Below are positions 26,641-35,601 of a DNA stretch of 64,000 nt, piece after piece. The first letter of the stretch is position 1, and each line of letters starts with the position of its first letter. The position numbers and the translations under genes were made by a program. This stretch comes from Chitinophagaceae bacterium (lineage in GTDB: Bacteria; Bacteroidota; Bacteroidia; Chitinophagales; Chitinophagaceae), in NCBI GenBank assembly GCA_016720825.1, contig JADKJV010000001.1, forward strand, positions 248,001 to 312,000, given 5' to 3'. The notes under the pieces were generated by a model. The model was given only the letters and a program-made list of their open reading frames with translations, was not told where the DNA came from and did not search any database.

Positions 26641-26654
26641 TACTATTTTAGCGT

Positions 26655-27707
26655 GTGGTTTCAGCCAAAAACATCTCCCCCCGACAACTTTCCCTTTTAA
26701 CTGCGGTATTGATTGCTATTCCGCTGAGCGGGCTGGTTTATTTTGTTGAACATAACTGGTTATGGGCTGCAAGTGCTTTTGCTGTAATACTGGGTGGCAC
26801 TTACCTGCTGATTTCGTTTGTGCTGGAAAGATTTATTTACCGCAAGCTGAAGCTGATTTATAAATTCATTCACCAGACGAAAGCAACACCCAAAGAAGAA
26901 ACTTTCTATAAATATGTACTTCCGCAGAAAAGCATTGATGATGTAAGGGAAGAAGTGGAAGCCTGGGCTGCTGAGAAAAAAGAGGAAATTGAATTGTTGC
27001 GGCAGAATGAGCAGTTCAGGAAAGAATTCCTGCAAAACCTTTCGCATGAATTTAAAACACCGGTGTTTGCCATACAGGGTTATGTGGATACTTTATTAAG
27101 CGGCGCATTGGCGAATCCGGAGGTTAACCGGAAATTCCTGGAGAAAACGGCACGTAATGTAACCAGGCTGACTAACCTGCTGGACGATCTGGATGAAATC
27201 TCCAGGCTGGAGAGGGGTGAACTGGTATTGTCGAAAAAATCATTTGTTATCCAGGACCTGATCCGTGAAGTTTTTGAAAGTCTCCATGTGAGGGCTGAAG
27301 AAAAAAGTATCCGTTGCCTGATTAAAAAAGGCTGTGAATCTCCCCTGACTGTATTTGCGGATAAGGAAAAGATCAGGCAGGTACTTACCAATCTCGTCAG
27401 CAATTCCCTGAAATACGGGAAAACCAATGGCTCTGTTACTGCCAGTGTGTATAAAACAGATGGCCGTCATATTTTAGTAGAGATTAGTGATGATGGCATT
27501 GGCATTACGGAAAAACACCTTCCAAGGGTGTTTGAAAGGTTTTACCGTACAGACGAGGGGAGGAATATTGACAATTCCGGCAGCGGACTTGGCCTTGCTA
27601 TCTGTAAGCATATTATTGAAGCACACCGGCAGACTATACACGTTCGAAGCAAGGAAGCCATCGGCACTACAATTGGTTTTACGCTTGACAGTAAAAAGGA
27701 AAGCTAA
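26655..27707 (+). CDS. Sensor histidine kinase, PhoR-like
   Basis: An inner-membrane sensor kinase of 350 residues, starting at a GTG. Two membrane helices at about 12-31 and 36-57 enclose only a very short periplasmic loop, so it probably senses through the membrane or a partner protein. H131 in FLQNLSHEFKTPV is the phosphorylated residue. The ATPase part has LTNLVSNSLKYG (N box), VEISDDGIGI (G1), FERFYR (F) and GSGLGLAICKHIIEAH (G2). It pairs with the upstream response regulator. Kinases of the PhoR type often have this minimal periplasmic loop. Confidence 0.92.
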   Translation: MVSAKNISPRQLSLLTAVLIAIPLSGLVYFVEHNWLWAASAFAVILGGTYLLISFVLERFIYRKLKLIYKFIHQTKATPKEETFYKYVLPQKSIDDVREEVEAWAAEKKEEIELLRQNEQFRKEFLQNLSHEFKTPVFAIQGYVDTLLSGALANPEVNRKFLEKTARNVTRLTNLLDDLDEISRLERGELVLSKKSFVIQDLIREVFESLHVRAEEKSIRCLIKKGCESPLTVFADKEKIRQVLTNLVSNSLKYGKTNGSVTASVYKTDGRHILVEISDDGIGITEKHLPRVFERFYRTDEGRNIDNSGSGLGLAICKHIIEAHRQTIHVRSKEAIGTTIGFTLDSKKES

Positions 27708-27812
27708 GCTTTCCCTGATGCCTGCTAACATTCCCGTTACATTAAGGTGATAATAAATTAAACTCCGGATATCCCCTGCGTCATTTTATGGGCTGAACTT
27801 TAAGAAAAAAAT

Positions 27813-28028
27813 ATGTTCGGCTTCAGGGATTTTTTTACGACTTCATACAGGAGGAATACTAATCGCAGTTTAAATGCGGAAGAGGATACTGCGGACCTGT
27901 TTCTCCAATCCAATCAATATATTATCAGGTCGGATACTGATAAACCTGCTGAACAGCCTGTCCCTTCCGTTTCTTCTATCCAGGCGGATAACCAAATTCC
28001 CAACAGGTCAAATAATGTGATCAAATGA
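27813..28028 (+). CDS. Small protein coupled to a glycosyltransferase gene, unknown
   Basis: A 71-residue frame starts at ATG 27813, and its TGA overlaps the next gene's ATG (ATGA at 28025-28028), a sign of translational coupling. The product is hydrophilic, with an aromatic/basic start (MFGFRDFFTTSYRRNTNRS) and a low-complexity Pro/Ser/Gln/Asn end. It has no signal peptide or membrane helix and no recognised family. Confidence 0.5.
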   Translation: MFGFRDFFTTSYRRNTNRSLNAEEDTADLFLQSNQYIIRSDTDKPAEQPVPSVSSIQADNQIPNRSNNVIK

Positions 28029-29089
28029 AGATATTTTATGCCATACAGGCAACCGGTAACGGCCATATAAGCCGCGCACGGCAGCTGTTGCCCTGGTTAT
28101 CAAAATATGGTGAAGTTGATTTTTTCCTGAGCGGCGATAACTGGAATCTCGATCCCGGTATCCCGGTCAAATTCAGGAGTAAAGGGTTGAGTTTATATTA
28201 TAACAATAGTGGCGGACTGGATTATCTAAGAATAGCAAAGGCTTTCCAGCCACTGAGAATAAAAAAGGAAATCAGGGATCTTCCGGTTGAAAAATATGAC
28301 CTGGTAATTAATGATTTTGATTATATCACCGCAGCAGCCTGTGCAAAGAAAAAAATAACTTCAGTTGGCTGGAGTCACCAGGCCAGTTTCCAATCACAGC
28401 TTACGCCCAGAGCCTCCGGAAAGCATTGGATTGGTGAATATGTTTTGAAAAATTTTGCCCGTGCTACTTCCTACGTTGGATTGCATTTCAAAAAATATGA
28501 TGATTTCATTTTCACCCCGGTAATTAAACAACAAATCAGAGAAGCAGAGCCGCAAAACCTTGGGCATATTACTGTTTACCTGCCAGCCTGGCCAGAGTGG
28601 CTTTTGTTACTTGTCTTCAGAGCGATCAAACATGTACCATTCCAGATATTCAGCCGTGAAGCAAGGATGGTAAAACACTTTGGGCATATCACGATTTTCC
28701 CGATTCAATCAGATGTGTTTAATAAAAGTTTTACAACCTGCCATGGTATAATAACAGGCGGAGGCTTTGAAACGCCTGCAGAAGCCCTGCATATGGGTAA
28801 AAAAATAATGACAGTACCTATACCGGGGCAATATGAACAAGCCTGTAATGCGGCAGCCATGCGCGACTGGGGCATACCTGTTGCTTCACTCCGGAACACG
28901 GGATTAACGGTTTCCCTGGAAGACTGGCTGAACAGCCCGGCACCTTCACCGGCCAATTTCCCCTGTGTAATTCAGGATTGCATTGAATATATCCTGAGCC
29001 TTCAGCTGAAAAAAACTGACATAGTAAACCAGCCAGGGCCCTCATTGCTTTTGCCACCTAAGCTGGTGAGTGATTTTACCGTAAACTGA
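28025..29089 (+). CDS. Glycosyltransferase family protein (MurG-like fold, TIGR00661 type)
   Basis: The protein has 354 residues. The N-terminus MKIFYAIQATGNGHISRARQ is the glycine-rich loop of GT-B enzymes, with the GHxxR pattern seen in the TIGR00661/Glyco_trans_1_3 family. The C-terminal half has GIITGGGFETPAEALHMGKKIM, the nucleotide-sugar site, and PIPGQYEQACNAAAM. The enzyme is probably cytosolic or membrane-associated and adds a sugar to a lipid or envelope acceptor. Donor and acceptor are unknown. It is coupled to the small upstream gene, and its 3' end overlaps the convergent phosphatase-family gene by 14 bp. Confidence 0.85.
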   Translation: MKIFYAIQATGNGHISRARQLLPWLSKYGEVDFFLSGDNWNLDPGIPVKFRSKGLSLYYNNSGGLDYLRIAKAFQPLRIKKEIRDLPVEKYDLVINDFDYITAAACAKKKITSVGWSHQASFQSQLTPRASGKHWIGEYVLKNFARATSYVGLHFKKYDDFIFTPVIKQQIREAEPQNLGHITVYLPAWPEWLLLLVFRAIKHVPFQIFSREARMVKHFGHITIFPIQSDVFNKSFTTCHGIITGGGFETPAEALHMGKKIMTVPIPGQYEQACNAAAMRDWGIPVASLRNTGLTVSLEDWLNSPAPSPANFPCVIQDCIEYILSLQLKKTDIVNQPGPSLLLPPKLVSDFTVN

Positions 29090-30173
29090 TTGCAGGAGCT
29101 GCATCCTCACCCGGAAAATAATTTCCCAGCAACATGGCAATTGTTTGAGCCACCTGAGCCTGGTACATTTGCTCCCCGCCATGGATTTCACCGCGGGCTT
29201 TTATACCCGGGCCTATCAAAGCCATCCAGGTATTGGAAGAACCACGTATCCATTCACCGTGTGAATCCCATTTACCCGTTCTGGATCCACGGCCATGGTC
29301 TGTAGTGATTATAAAGGTTGTATTGTCTTTATATCCGGGCATTGTTTGTACCATATGCCATAATGCAGCAATCATCTGGTCAACAGAATTGGCCTGCTGG
29401 AGGTATAAATCATAACGCCCTTCATGAGCAAATTCGTCAGTTTCACCTAAACCCAGCAATAAAACTTTTGGCTGACTGGCAACAATATATTCTTTGGCCG
29501 AGAGAAAAGTCAATTCATCATACCGGGTTGACTTCTTCTCCCGGACTATTTCATCCTGTACCCGGTTGATCATTTTTTGTTCTGATGACAATTTATCACC
29601 CTGTTGGTTATCATAGCCGCTGTTAATAACAAGGCTGCTTCTTTTTTCGTTTAAAATATAGGGGAACACATCCCAGGAAGTAAATGCAGCTACTTTCCCT
29701 TCAAACGATTTCTGTTTGTTGAGGAATTCCAAAATATTCTCATCGGGATCCGGAATGGGATCGTTGGAATGAATCGCCCTGTCAATGTTGCCGGTAAACA
29801 TTTCATGATAGCCCGGGTAAGATTTTTGAAACGGGTTCATTACATCGACCCTGCTATCGAATTTCCTGTTTCCATAAATACATCCCTTGCGGGAAATCAC
29901 ATTCCAGAAGAACGGCATGAGTTTTTTCCTTCTTTCTTCAGGACTGTCATCCCAATACATGGCTTTCAGTGTGGAGGTGTCAGGGGTGGCGCTTTCCATA
30001 TTTATGAGGATTGAATCCGCCCCGCTGAATATTTCCTGCCACCGGAAGCCGTCAATGGTTATGATAAACACATTGCCAGTTAAGGGTTTGGTAACAGGTA
30101 CAGGTTTAGTAAAAGGGTGAAAATTGAAGGGTATGAGTGCAAAAATGAACGCACTGACTAATGTGCTTTTCAT
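29076..30173 (-). CDS. Alkaline-phosphatase-superfamily protein, exported
   Basis: The protein has 365 residues from the ATG at 30173, which starts a signal-like segment (MKSTLVSAFIFALIPFNF). Metal-binding and nucleophile positions of the phosphodiesterase/sulfatase superfamily are present in order: D in IITIDGFRWQE, Ser in FQKSYPGYHEMFTG (candidate nucleophile), D and H in GETDEFAHEGRYD, and D-H in ITTDHGRG. It probably hydrolyses a phosphate ester or transfers a phospho group in the periplasm or at the surface. A longer frame starts 18 bp upstream. Near a PhoB/PhoR-like pair and a phosphate uptake block, a role in phosphate release is plausible. Confidence 0.82.
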   Translation of the reverse strand: MKSTLVSAFIFALIPFNFHPFTKPVPVTKPLTGNVFIITIDGFRWQEIFSGADSILINMESATPDTSTLKAMYWDDSPEERRKKLMPFFWNVISRKGCIYGNRKFDSRVDVMNPFQKSYPGYHEMFTGNIDRAIHSNDPIPDPDENILEFLNKQKSFEGKVAAFTSWDVFPYILNEKRSSLVINSGYDNQQGDKLSSEQKMINRVQDEIVREKKSTRYDELTFLSAKEYIVASQPKVLLLGLGETDEFAHEGRYDLYLQQANSVDQMIAALWHMVQTMPGYKDNTTFIITTDHGRGSRTGKWDSHGEWIRGSSNTWMALIGPGIKARGEIHGGEQMYQAQVAQTIAMLLGNYFPGEDAAPAISLR

Positions 30174-30251
30174 TGGTAAACGGTTTTGCAAAGCAACACA
30201 TTGAATATATCCGTACTGTTAATACCCTGTTACCGATTTATTATACTACGC

Positions 30252-30275
30252 AAAAAAGCCACCCTTGCGGGTGGC
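30252..30275 (-). terminator. Intrinsic terminator of the Oar-like receptor gene
   Basis: The stem GCCACCC / GGGTGGC (30258-30264, 30269-30275) has a 4-base loop, followed on the reverse strand by six T. Confidence 0.85.
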
Positions 30276-30309
30276 CCTAAACACTGCTGTTTGTTTACAT
30301 GAGAGATAT

Positions 30310-33300
30310 TTAATTGAACAGGTAACGGATACCAAGCTGTCCCTGCCAGCGTGAGAAAATAGACGTGTTATCCTGGAAACTGTTCACAAAAGGAACCTGG
30401 TTGGCGGCATCCTGGTAAAGGAATGAATAACGGGGTTTACCAAGATTTGGATCAGCCACATTTGTTACTAATCCTTCGTATTTCAGGAATGAAGTGGAGC
30501 TGAAACTACGGGCAACACCCCAGTTACGGTTCAGCATATTACCCAGGTTGATCACATCAAAAGAAATACGGAGTGTGTGTTTGTCTTTACCTGATTTGAA
30601 ATAGATATCCTGCGTGATGTTCAGGTCAAGATGCTTAAAGTAAGGAAGTACTGCTCCGTTTCGCTGGGCATATTCGCCACGGTGTCTGCTCATATACGGA
30701 TCCTGGTTGATGAAAGCATTCAGCTGGTTCCAGATCACGGCAGATGATCGCGTATCGGTGATGGTACCGCCACCGGTGTTTACAGGAACAAGAACGATCT
30801 CCCCTGTACCGTTAGTTACATTTTTCGGTATATAAATAAGATCATTATTACCTCCGGTGCCATCATTATTTACATCACCGCTGTAAGTATAAGAACCAAC
30901 TCCATTGGGAGCTGCTTCAAACACAAGGCCAATGGAAGTGGCAAAATGTTTGGCATATTCGAGGCGGTAAGAAGCCTGTGCAATAACGCGGTTTGGCTGG
31001 TAGTAGTTGGAATAACCCAATTGTGCAGCATTCGGATCGCCGGTTACCTGCCGGTCGCGCCACATACTGGCAGCAATAGAACCACCGTCATTCAGGCTCT
31101 TTGATTTGCTGTTTGTATAAGCCACACTGGCGTACAGGTTCTTCCAGGTTTTCTGCAATTGTACTGTGAAGAAGTAAGAATATCCTTTGTTGTAATTCTT
31201 CATCAGGATTGCGTTAGTGATATTGGGATTAGAAGCACTGGCACCACCAGCACCACTGTAAATTTTAGTGGAAGAGTAGCGGATCCTACCATCAGGTCCG
31301 GCCAGTGCTGTACCGGTAAGGGGTAAGTTTACATTCTCAAAATTCACTGCATTAATATCCTTTGAATAACCGAATTCAGCGGTGATTACAAAATTCTTTG
31401 GCAGCTTCTGGTCAACCGCAAGGCTTGATTTCAGCACCTGGGGATACTTGAAATCTTTATCTGTGAATACAAGGCCATACGTTGTTGGCGAAACACCATT
31501 AGCAGGCCTGTACTGATCAATGTTAGCACTGAACACATAAGGCTGGCCGGTGGCCGGGTTAATGGTATTGTTGAACGAACCAAATTGCACACCATTGTTG
31601 CTGGCCTGGTTACTGATCCATACAAAGGGAGGAGGACCAGAAAATGATCCTATACCACCCCTCACCTGGGTTTTCTGGTTGTTAAACACATCCCAGTTAA
31701 AACCGAGACGGGGCGAGAACAATGTGTTTGTGCCAGGCTTGGCTCCGACATCATAATGCTTTCCGTCACGGAATGTAAGGCTGATCACATTCGGGTTTGC
31801 ATCAAATTTATTTTGGAAAGAAGGCATGTCAATCCTGAAACCATACGTGATATTCAGGTTGGGTTTCAAGCGCCATTTGTCCTGTGCAAAAAAGCCATAT
31901 TCAGTTACACCGATACGCGCAAAGGGGAATGAACCGTCTTTCGTCAACGCATACTGCAGGGCATAACTTTTTGCATTCGCAGCACCGTTGTTAACGCTGT
32001 TATAGAAATCTGTAAAGCTGTTAAAGATATATGCACCCTCATAGTTAGGGGCAAAGCCGTTTTCAAAATCTTTTTTGTAGATCTGAGTTCCCAAAGTCAG
32101 CTCATGCTTACCCGTTGAATACGTAAATATGTCTGACACCTGGAAGATATTTGTGTTCAGCACATTGTTGTAGGTAAATGGCTCATAACCGAAAGAAGTA
32201 TACGTCTGGCCCTGGGGGTTCAGGATATCCACCAGCGGAAAGTCGCCACCGGCAAGAGATGCCCTGAAATCACGCAGTGCAGTATAACCCACCTGTAGTT
32301 TGTTCGATGCCTTATTGCTGAGACGTGTGTTCAGCTCAGCAATGAAAATATTAAAGTTATTGTTAATCGTATACCCGCTGCCGCTGAAAGGCAGACCCAC
32401 GTTGGAAGGCTGGCGGTTACCATTGGGAGCTCCGCTGTTACTGGCAGCAATATCTTTAAACGACTTCAGGTAATTGTATTTAAGCGTGAGCTTGTTTGCC
32501 GCATTGATATTCCAGTCAAACCGGAGCGTCACTTTATCACTCTGGGTACGGTAATTGTACCCTTCATACTGGCCGGGATCATAGCCGAATTTCTGAGCCA
32601 GGAAATCTTTCAGCTTATTCAGCGTATCAGCCACCGCCTGTGATATTACACCCGGAACAGGTGTCTGGCCTGCTTTGGCCGCAACAAGGCTGGTAGCCGG
32701 TTGTGTGATACGTTCCTGTTCAGCACTGATGAAAAAGAAAAGCTTGTTTTGGATGATAGGCCCGCCTACTGCTACCCCACGGAGGTTATAGTCAAATACG
32801 GGCTTCAGGATTTTATTAGTCTTTACATTATATCCCTGTAAATCCGGATTCCGCAGATACGTGTAAACAGTTCCTTTTATCTGGTTTGTACCACTTCTTG
32901 TTACAGAATTCACACCGGCACCTGAGAAACCGCCCTGGCGAACATCATAAGGCGCTATACTAACCTGGATCTGCTCAATTGCATCAATACTTACTGGCTG
33001 TGAAGCAGTCTGTCCACCCAACACACCAGATAAACCAAATGCATTGTTGAAATTGGCACCATCCACCGTAATATTATTATACGCACCATTACGGCCACCA
33101 AAACTCAGTCCATTTGAGCTGGGTGTCAGTTTGGTAAAATCCTGCAGTGAACGGTTAATAGTGGGCAATCTTTCAATTTGTGAACGGCTGATAATTTCCT
33201 GGCTGCCGGTTCTGGAAGAATTAAAAACCCGGTCACGCCTGGCTGTTGTCAGCGTTACATTCTCCATGGTTTTTGAATCCGCTGTTAATTCAAAATCAGC

Positions 33301-33603
33301 CTGGAATTCCTGGCCAAGTACCAGCGTTACATTTTCAAATGGGTTAGCCTTAAGGCCAACCATACTAACAGTAATTAAATAAGGGCCGCCTACTCTCAGG
33401 TTAGCGAGTGTATAACGTCCATCTTTCCTGGAACTGGTCTTATAAACAGTTCCTGTAGGCTGGTGCGTTGCAATAACTGTTGCACCAGCTACCGTTTCTT
33501 TTCCGTTACTCACAGTGCCCACAATCTGCGAAGTGGTTTCCTGCGAGAAAACAGAAACTGAAAACATCAAAAAACAAAATGCGAATAGGGTAAACTTCCT
33601 CAT
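30310..33603 (-). CDS. Oar-like TonB-dependent receptor
   Basis: An outer-membrane protein of 1097 residues from the ATG at 33603; a TTG two codons upstream is less likely. It has a signal peptide (MRKFTLFAFCFLMFSVSVFSQ), a CarboxypepD_reg-like domain (about 25-110, GTVSNGKETVAGATV), a plug domain with RSQIERLPTINRSLQDFTKL and NITVDGANFNNAFGL, and a very large barrel ending in GIRYLFN. This is the layout of Oar-family proteins, which are involved in surface or adhesion functions and whose transported substrate is mostly unknown. It is a single-gene unit with its own terminator. Upstream, TTTG and CACCTTTG are a weak, closely spaced promoter candidate. Confidence 0.93.
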   Translation of the reverse strand: MRKFTLFAFCFLMFSVSVFSQETTSQIVGTVSNGKETVAGATVIATHQPTGTVYKTSSRKDGRYTLANLRVGGPYLITVSMVGLKANPFENVTLVLGQEFQADFELTADSKTMENVTLTTARRDRVFNSSRTGSQEIISRSQIERLPTINRSLQDFTKLTPSSNGLSFGGRNGAYNNITVDGANFNNAFGLSGVLGGQTASQPVSIDAIEQIQVSIAPYDVRQGGFSGAGVNSVTRSGTNQIKGTVYTYLRNPDLQGYNVKTNKILKPVFDYNLRGVAVGGPIIQNKLFFFISAEQERITQPATSLVAAKAGQTPVPGVISQAVADTLNKLKDFLAQKFGYDPGQYEGYNYRTQSDKVTLRFDWNINAANKLTLKYNYLKSFKDIAASNSGAPNGNRQPSNVGLPFSGSGYTINNNFNIFIAELNTRLSNKASNKLQVGYTALRDFRASLAGGDFPLVDILNPQGQTYTSFGYEPFTYNNVLNTNIFQVSDIFTYSTGKHELTLGTQIYKKDFENGFAPNYEGAYIFNSFTDFYNSVNNGAANAKSYALQYALTKDGSFPFARIGVTEYGFFAQDKWRLKPNLNITYGFRIDMPSFQNKFDANPNVISLTFRDGKHYDVGAKPGTNTLFSPRLGFNWDVFNNQKTQVRGGIGSFSGPPPFVWISNQASNNGVQFGSFNNTINPATGQPYVFSANIDQYRPANGVSPTTYGLVFTDKDFKYPQVLKSSLAVDQKLPKNFVITAEFGYSKDINAVNFENVNLPLTGTALAGPDGRIRYSSTKIYSGAGGASASNPNITNAILMKNYNKGYSYFFTVQLQKTWKNLYASVAYTNSKSKSLNDGGSIAASMWRDRQVTGDPNAAQLGYSNYYQPNRVIAQASYRLEYAKHFATSIGLVFEAAPNGVGSYTYSGDVNNDGTGGNNDLIYIPKNVTNGTGEIVLVPVNTGGGTITDTRSSAVIWNQLNAFINQDPYMSRHRGEYAQRNGAVLPYFKHLDLNITQDIYFKSGKDKHTLRISFDVINLGNMLNRNWGVARSFSSTSFLKYEGLVTNVADPNLGKPRYSFLYQDAANQVPFVNSFQDNTSIFSRWQGQLGIRYLFN

Positions 33604-33700
33604 AATCAAATTTTTTGCAAAGGTGTACTTGCAGAGAATTCAAACATCCTAAAAACGATTACCAAATTATTAACACTGCACACTTCTTATGATCGCAATC

Positions 33701-33739
33701 AAAAAAAAACCACCCCTGGCCTGTCCTGCCGGAGTGGTT
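33701..33739 (-). terminator. Second terminator-like hairpin, upstream of the Oar-like gene
   Basis: AACCAC (33708-33713) pairs with GTGGTT (33734-33739) with partial pairing inside, and the reverse strand continues into a run of nine T. The gene at 34117 already has a terminator at 34061-34091, so this is either a backup or the end of an unrecognised short transcript. Confidence 0.6.
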
Positions 33740-33907
33740 ACTGCTGGAAAAATCTGCACCATGATACTTACTAACGTTTAGTGCAAACGCTGATGGTAGG
33801 TAGAAAGAACTGGTGTAAAACTAAATGGCAAAATGAAAATTAGTGTTATGGGAGTATTACTTTGGCGTTAAGAATTCAATGGAGAATGTTCCGCCGGAAC
33901 ATGTAAG

Positions 33908-34060
33908 AGTGGAAAATGGATAATTGATAATGGAGAATGATTCCCGATGTCATTCTTACTGTAAAAACACTCCCCTACTGGAAAATCATTTGACCCAGGT
34001 ACTACTCGATTCTCAATTCTCCATTTTTAATTCACAATTATCAATTATCAATTATCAATT
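33908..34060. repeat. Inverted word repeat (ATTATCAATT / TCTCCATT family)
   Basis: The left arm near 33908-33940 has GGATAATTGATAATGGAGAA. The right arm (34010-34060) has AATTCTCCATTTTTAATT and three tandem ATTATCA words. The arms are partly complementary. Confidence 0.65.
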
Positions 34061-34091
34061 AAAAAAAAGGCCACCCTCTCAGGCAGCCTTT
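34061..34091 (-). terminator. Intrinsic terminator of the beta-helix lipoprotein gene
   Basis: On the reverse strand AAAGGCTGCC pairs with GGGTGGCCTTT (two G-T pairs) across a 5-base loop, followed by eight T (A run 34061-34068). Confidence 0.8.
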
Positions 34092-34116
34092 CTGATATTC
34101 AAAAAATAACAGATGA

Positions 34117-35580
34117 TTAGTTGTAGTTGAATTTCGTCCAACCTTTCCACCATGTAGCACCGGGACCAGCAGGCGCAATAGCACCACGGTAGGTAACGGT
34201 TTTATCAAAGAATGTATCGCTGGAGAAAATCGGATCTGTAAATCCACCACCAGTCAGGATTTTCTGGTTACCATTTGAACCGGCGAATGGTGTGGGATCG
34301 GGAGCCGCATAGTTGAAGGGCTGGATCAGTTTGGCATCTGAAGTATTTACCAGCAAATCATTATTATAAAAAGAATTTGTAAACCAGGATGTCAGGGTAG
34401 CGTCGCTGTTGATTGTGGCGCCAGCTGTTCCTGAAAATTTCAGGTTGATCGTATTTCCAGCCAGTGTTACGTTCCTTAAACGAAGGGTACTGTCTTCAAT
34501 ATTCAGCGCTGTTGAAGTTCCTGTGGTTGCATCAATCAGGATTCCCTGGGGCCAGCCCATGATGATGGAGTTGCAGATTGAAATCCCGGAGTTCCTGCGG
34601 ATCTGTGCACCGGCACGGAACAATGTGCTTCCAAAATTATTCAGTGTGGCACGGGGACCAATCGCTGTAATGTTGCTGAAAATAGCTTTTGTTTTAGGTG
34701 AAGCAGTTGAACCATTTGCATTATTATCACTTTCAAAAGCTTCTGAAGTTGGGATATCCGCAATTACCGAATCACGGATAATGAGACCAAACTGCACTTT
34801 TCCGCTATACCCGTTGTCAGTATCAAAATCATCATCCTGTGTTTTATAGGCAATCAGGTATTTGCAGTTCACACTGCCGCCAAACCACTCATAGGCATCA
34901 TCCTTTGCATAAGCCACTTCTACGTGGTTAATGGTTGTTCCGCTGCCCACGCAAGCCAGCGTCAGGCTGTTGATTTCCTTATCAGGCTGGAATGCATAAC
35001 CGGCATATTCGATACGCACATAGCTGAGTGTACCTGAATTATCATTATCCACTACAGTTGGCACCTTTGCGTCGCCAGAACCTGCCAGGCCATCACCATT
35101 GGCGTTGTCAATACCACCTTCCACCTGGTATAAACCGGTTATACCATTGTAGCTCAGGTTATAACCTGCTTTACCGCAGATGACAATACCACCCCAGTCA
35201 CCGGATTGGGGATTGGGAGACGCTGAAGTAAACACAATCGGTTCAGTTTCTGAACCAACGGCATTGATTTTAGAACCTCTTGTAATAACGAGTGATGCTA
35301 CATCAGCACCGGCAAAAGAACCTTTAATTAAGGTACCGGGTTCAATAGTCATAGTATGGTTACCTACTATATACACAATCCCTTTCAGGATATACGTGTT
35401 ATTCTTCCTGAGGATTGTATCTGCATTAATCCTTCCCTGTAAAGTGATAGTGGTACCGGTAGTGGTTCCGCCACCGCCATTCACGATGATAATCTCTTTT
35501 TCACCATCCATTTCAATTTTACGGCAACCTGTATTCGCCAGTGCAGCAATAGCAAGGATACCGAGAACAAAATTTTTCAT
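34117..35580 (-). CDS. Surface lipoprotein, probable parallel beta-helix, next to a TonB receptor
   Basis: The protein has 487 residues. The N-terminus MKNFVLGILAIAALANTGC has a lipobox with Cys19. After a Gly/Thr linker (NGGGGTTTGTT), the body shows repeated short strands typical of a right-handed parallel beta-helix: HTMTIEPGTLIKGSF, PIVFTSASPNPQSGDWGGIVICG, SYVRIEYAGYAF, NHVEVAYAKDDAYEWFGG and DDDFDTDNGYSGKVQFGLIIRDS. It starts 21 bp after the TonB receptor gene and forms an operon with it, taking the place a SusD protein would have. It probably captures or binds the receptor's substrate at the cell surface. Linkage to the phosphate genes is by position only. Confidence 0.8.
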   Translation of the reverse strand: MKNFVLGILAIAALANTGCRKIEMDGEKEIIIVNGGGGTTTGTTITLQGRINADTILRKNNTYILKGIVYIVGNHTMTIEPGTLIKGSFAGADVASLVITRGSKINAVGSETEPIVFTSASPNPQSGDWGGIVICGKAGYNLSYNGITGLYQVEGGIDNANGDGLAGSGDAKVPTVVDNDNSGTLSYVRIEYAGYAFQPDKEINSLTLACVGSGTTINHVEVAYAKDDAYEWFGGSVNCKYLIAYKTQDDDFDTDNGYSGKVQFGLIIRDSVIADIPTSEAFESDNNANGSTASPKTKAIFSNITAIGPRATLNNFGSTLFRAGAQIRRNSGISICNSIIMGWPQGILIDATTGTSTALNIEDSTLRLRNVTLAGNTINLKFSGTAGATINSDATLTSWFTNSFYNNDLLVNTSDAKLIQPFNYAAPDPTPFAGSNGNQKILTGGGFTDPIFSSDTFFDKTVTYRGAIAPAGPGATWWKGWTKFNYN

Positions 35581-35601
35581 TGTTTATTTATTTGTATTGT
35601 T

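Larger units (their letters stand above)
33604..34116. other. Intergenic region with a word repeat and two terminator-like hairpins
   Basis: No gene is seen in these 513 bp. An open frame at 33924-34109 consists mainly of the ATTATCAATT repeat and is rejected. Both hairpins are annotated separately. The stretch 33740-33900 between the repeat and the second hairpin has no recognised feature. Confidence 0.55.
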
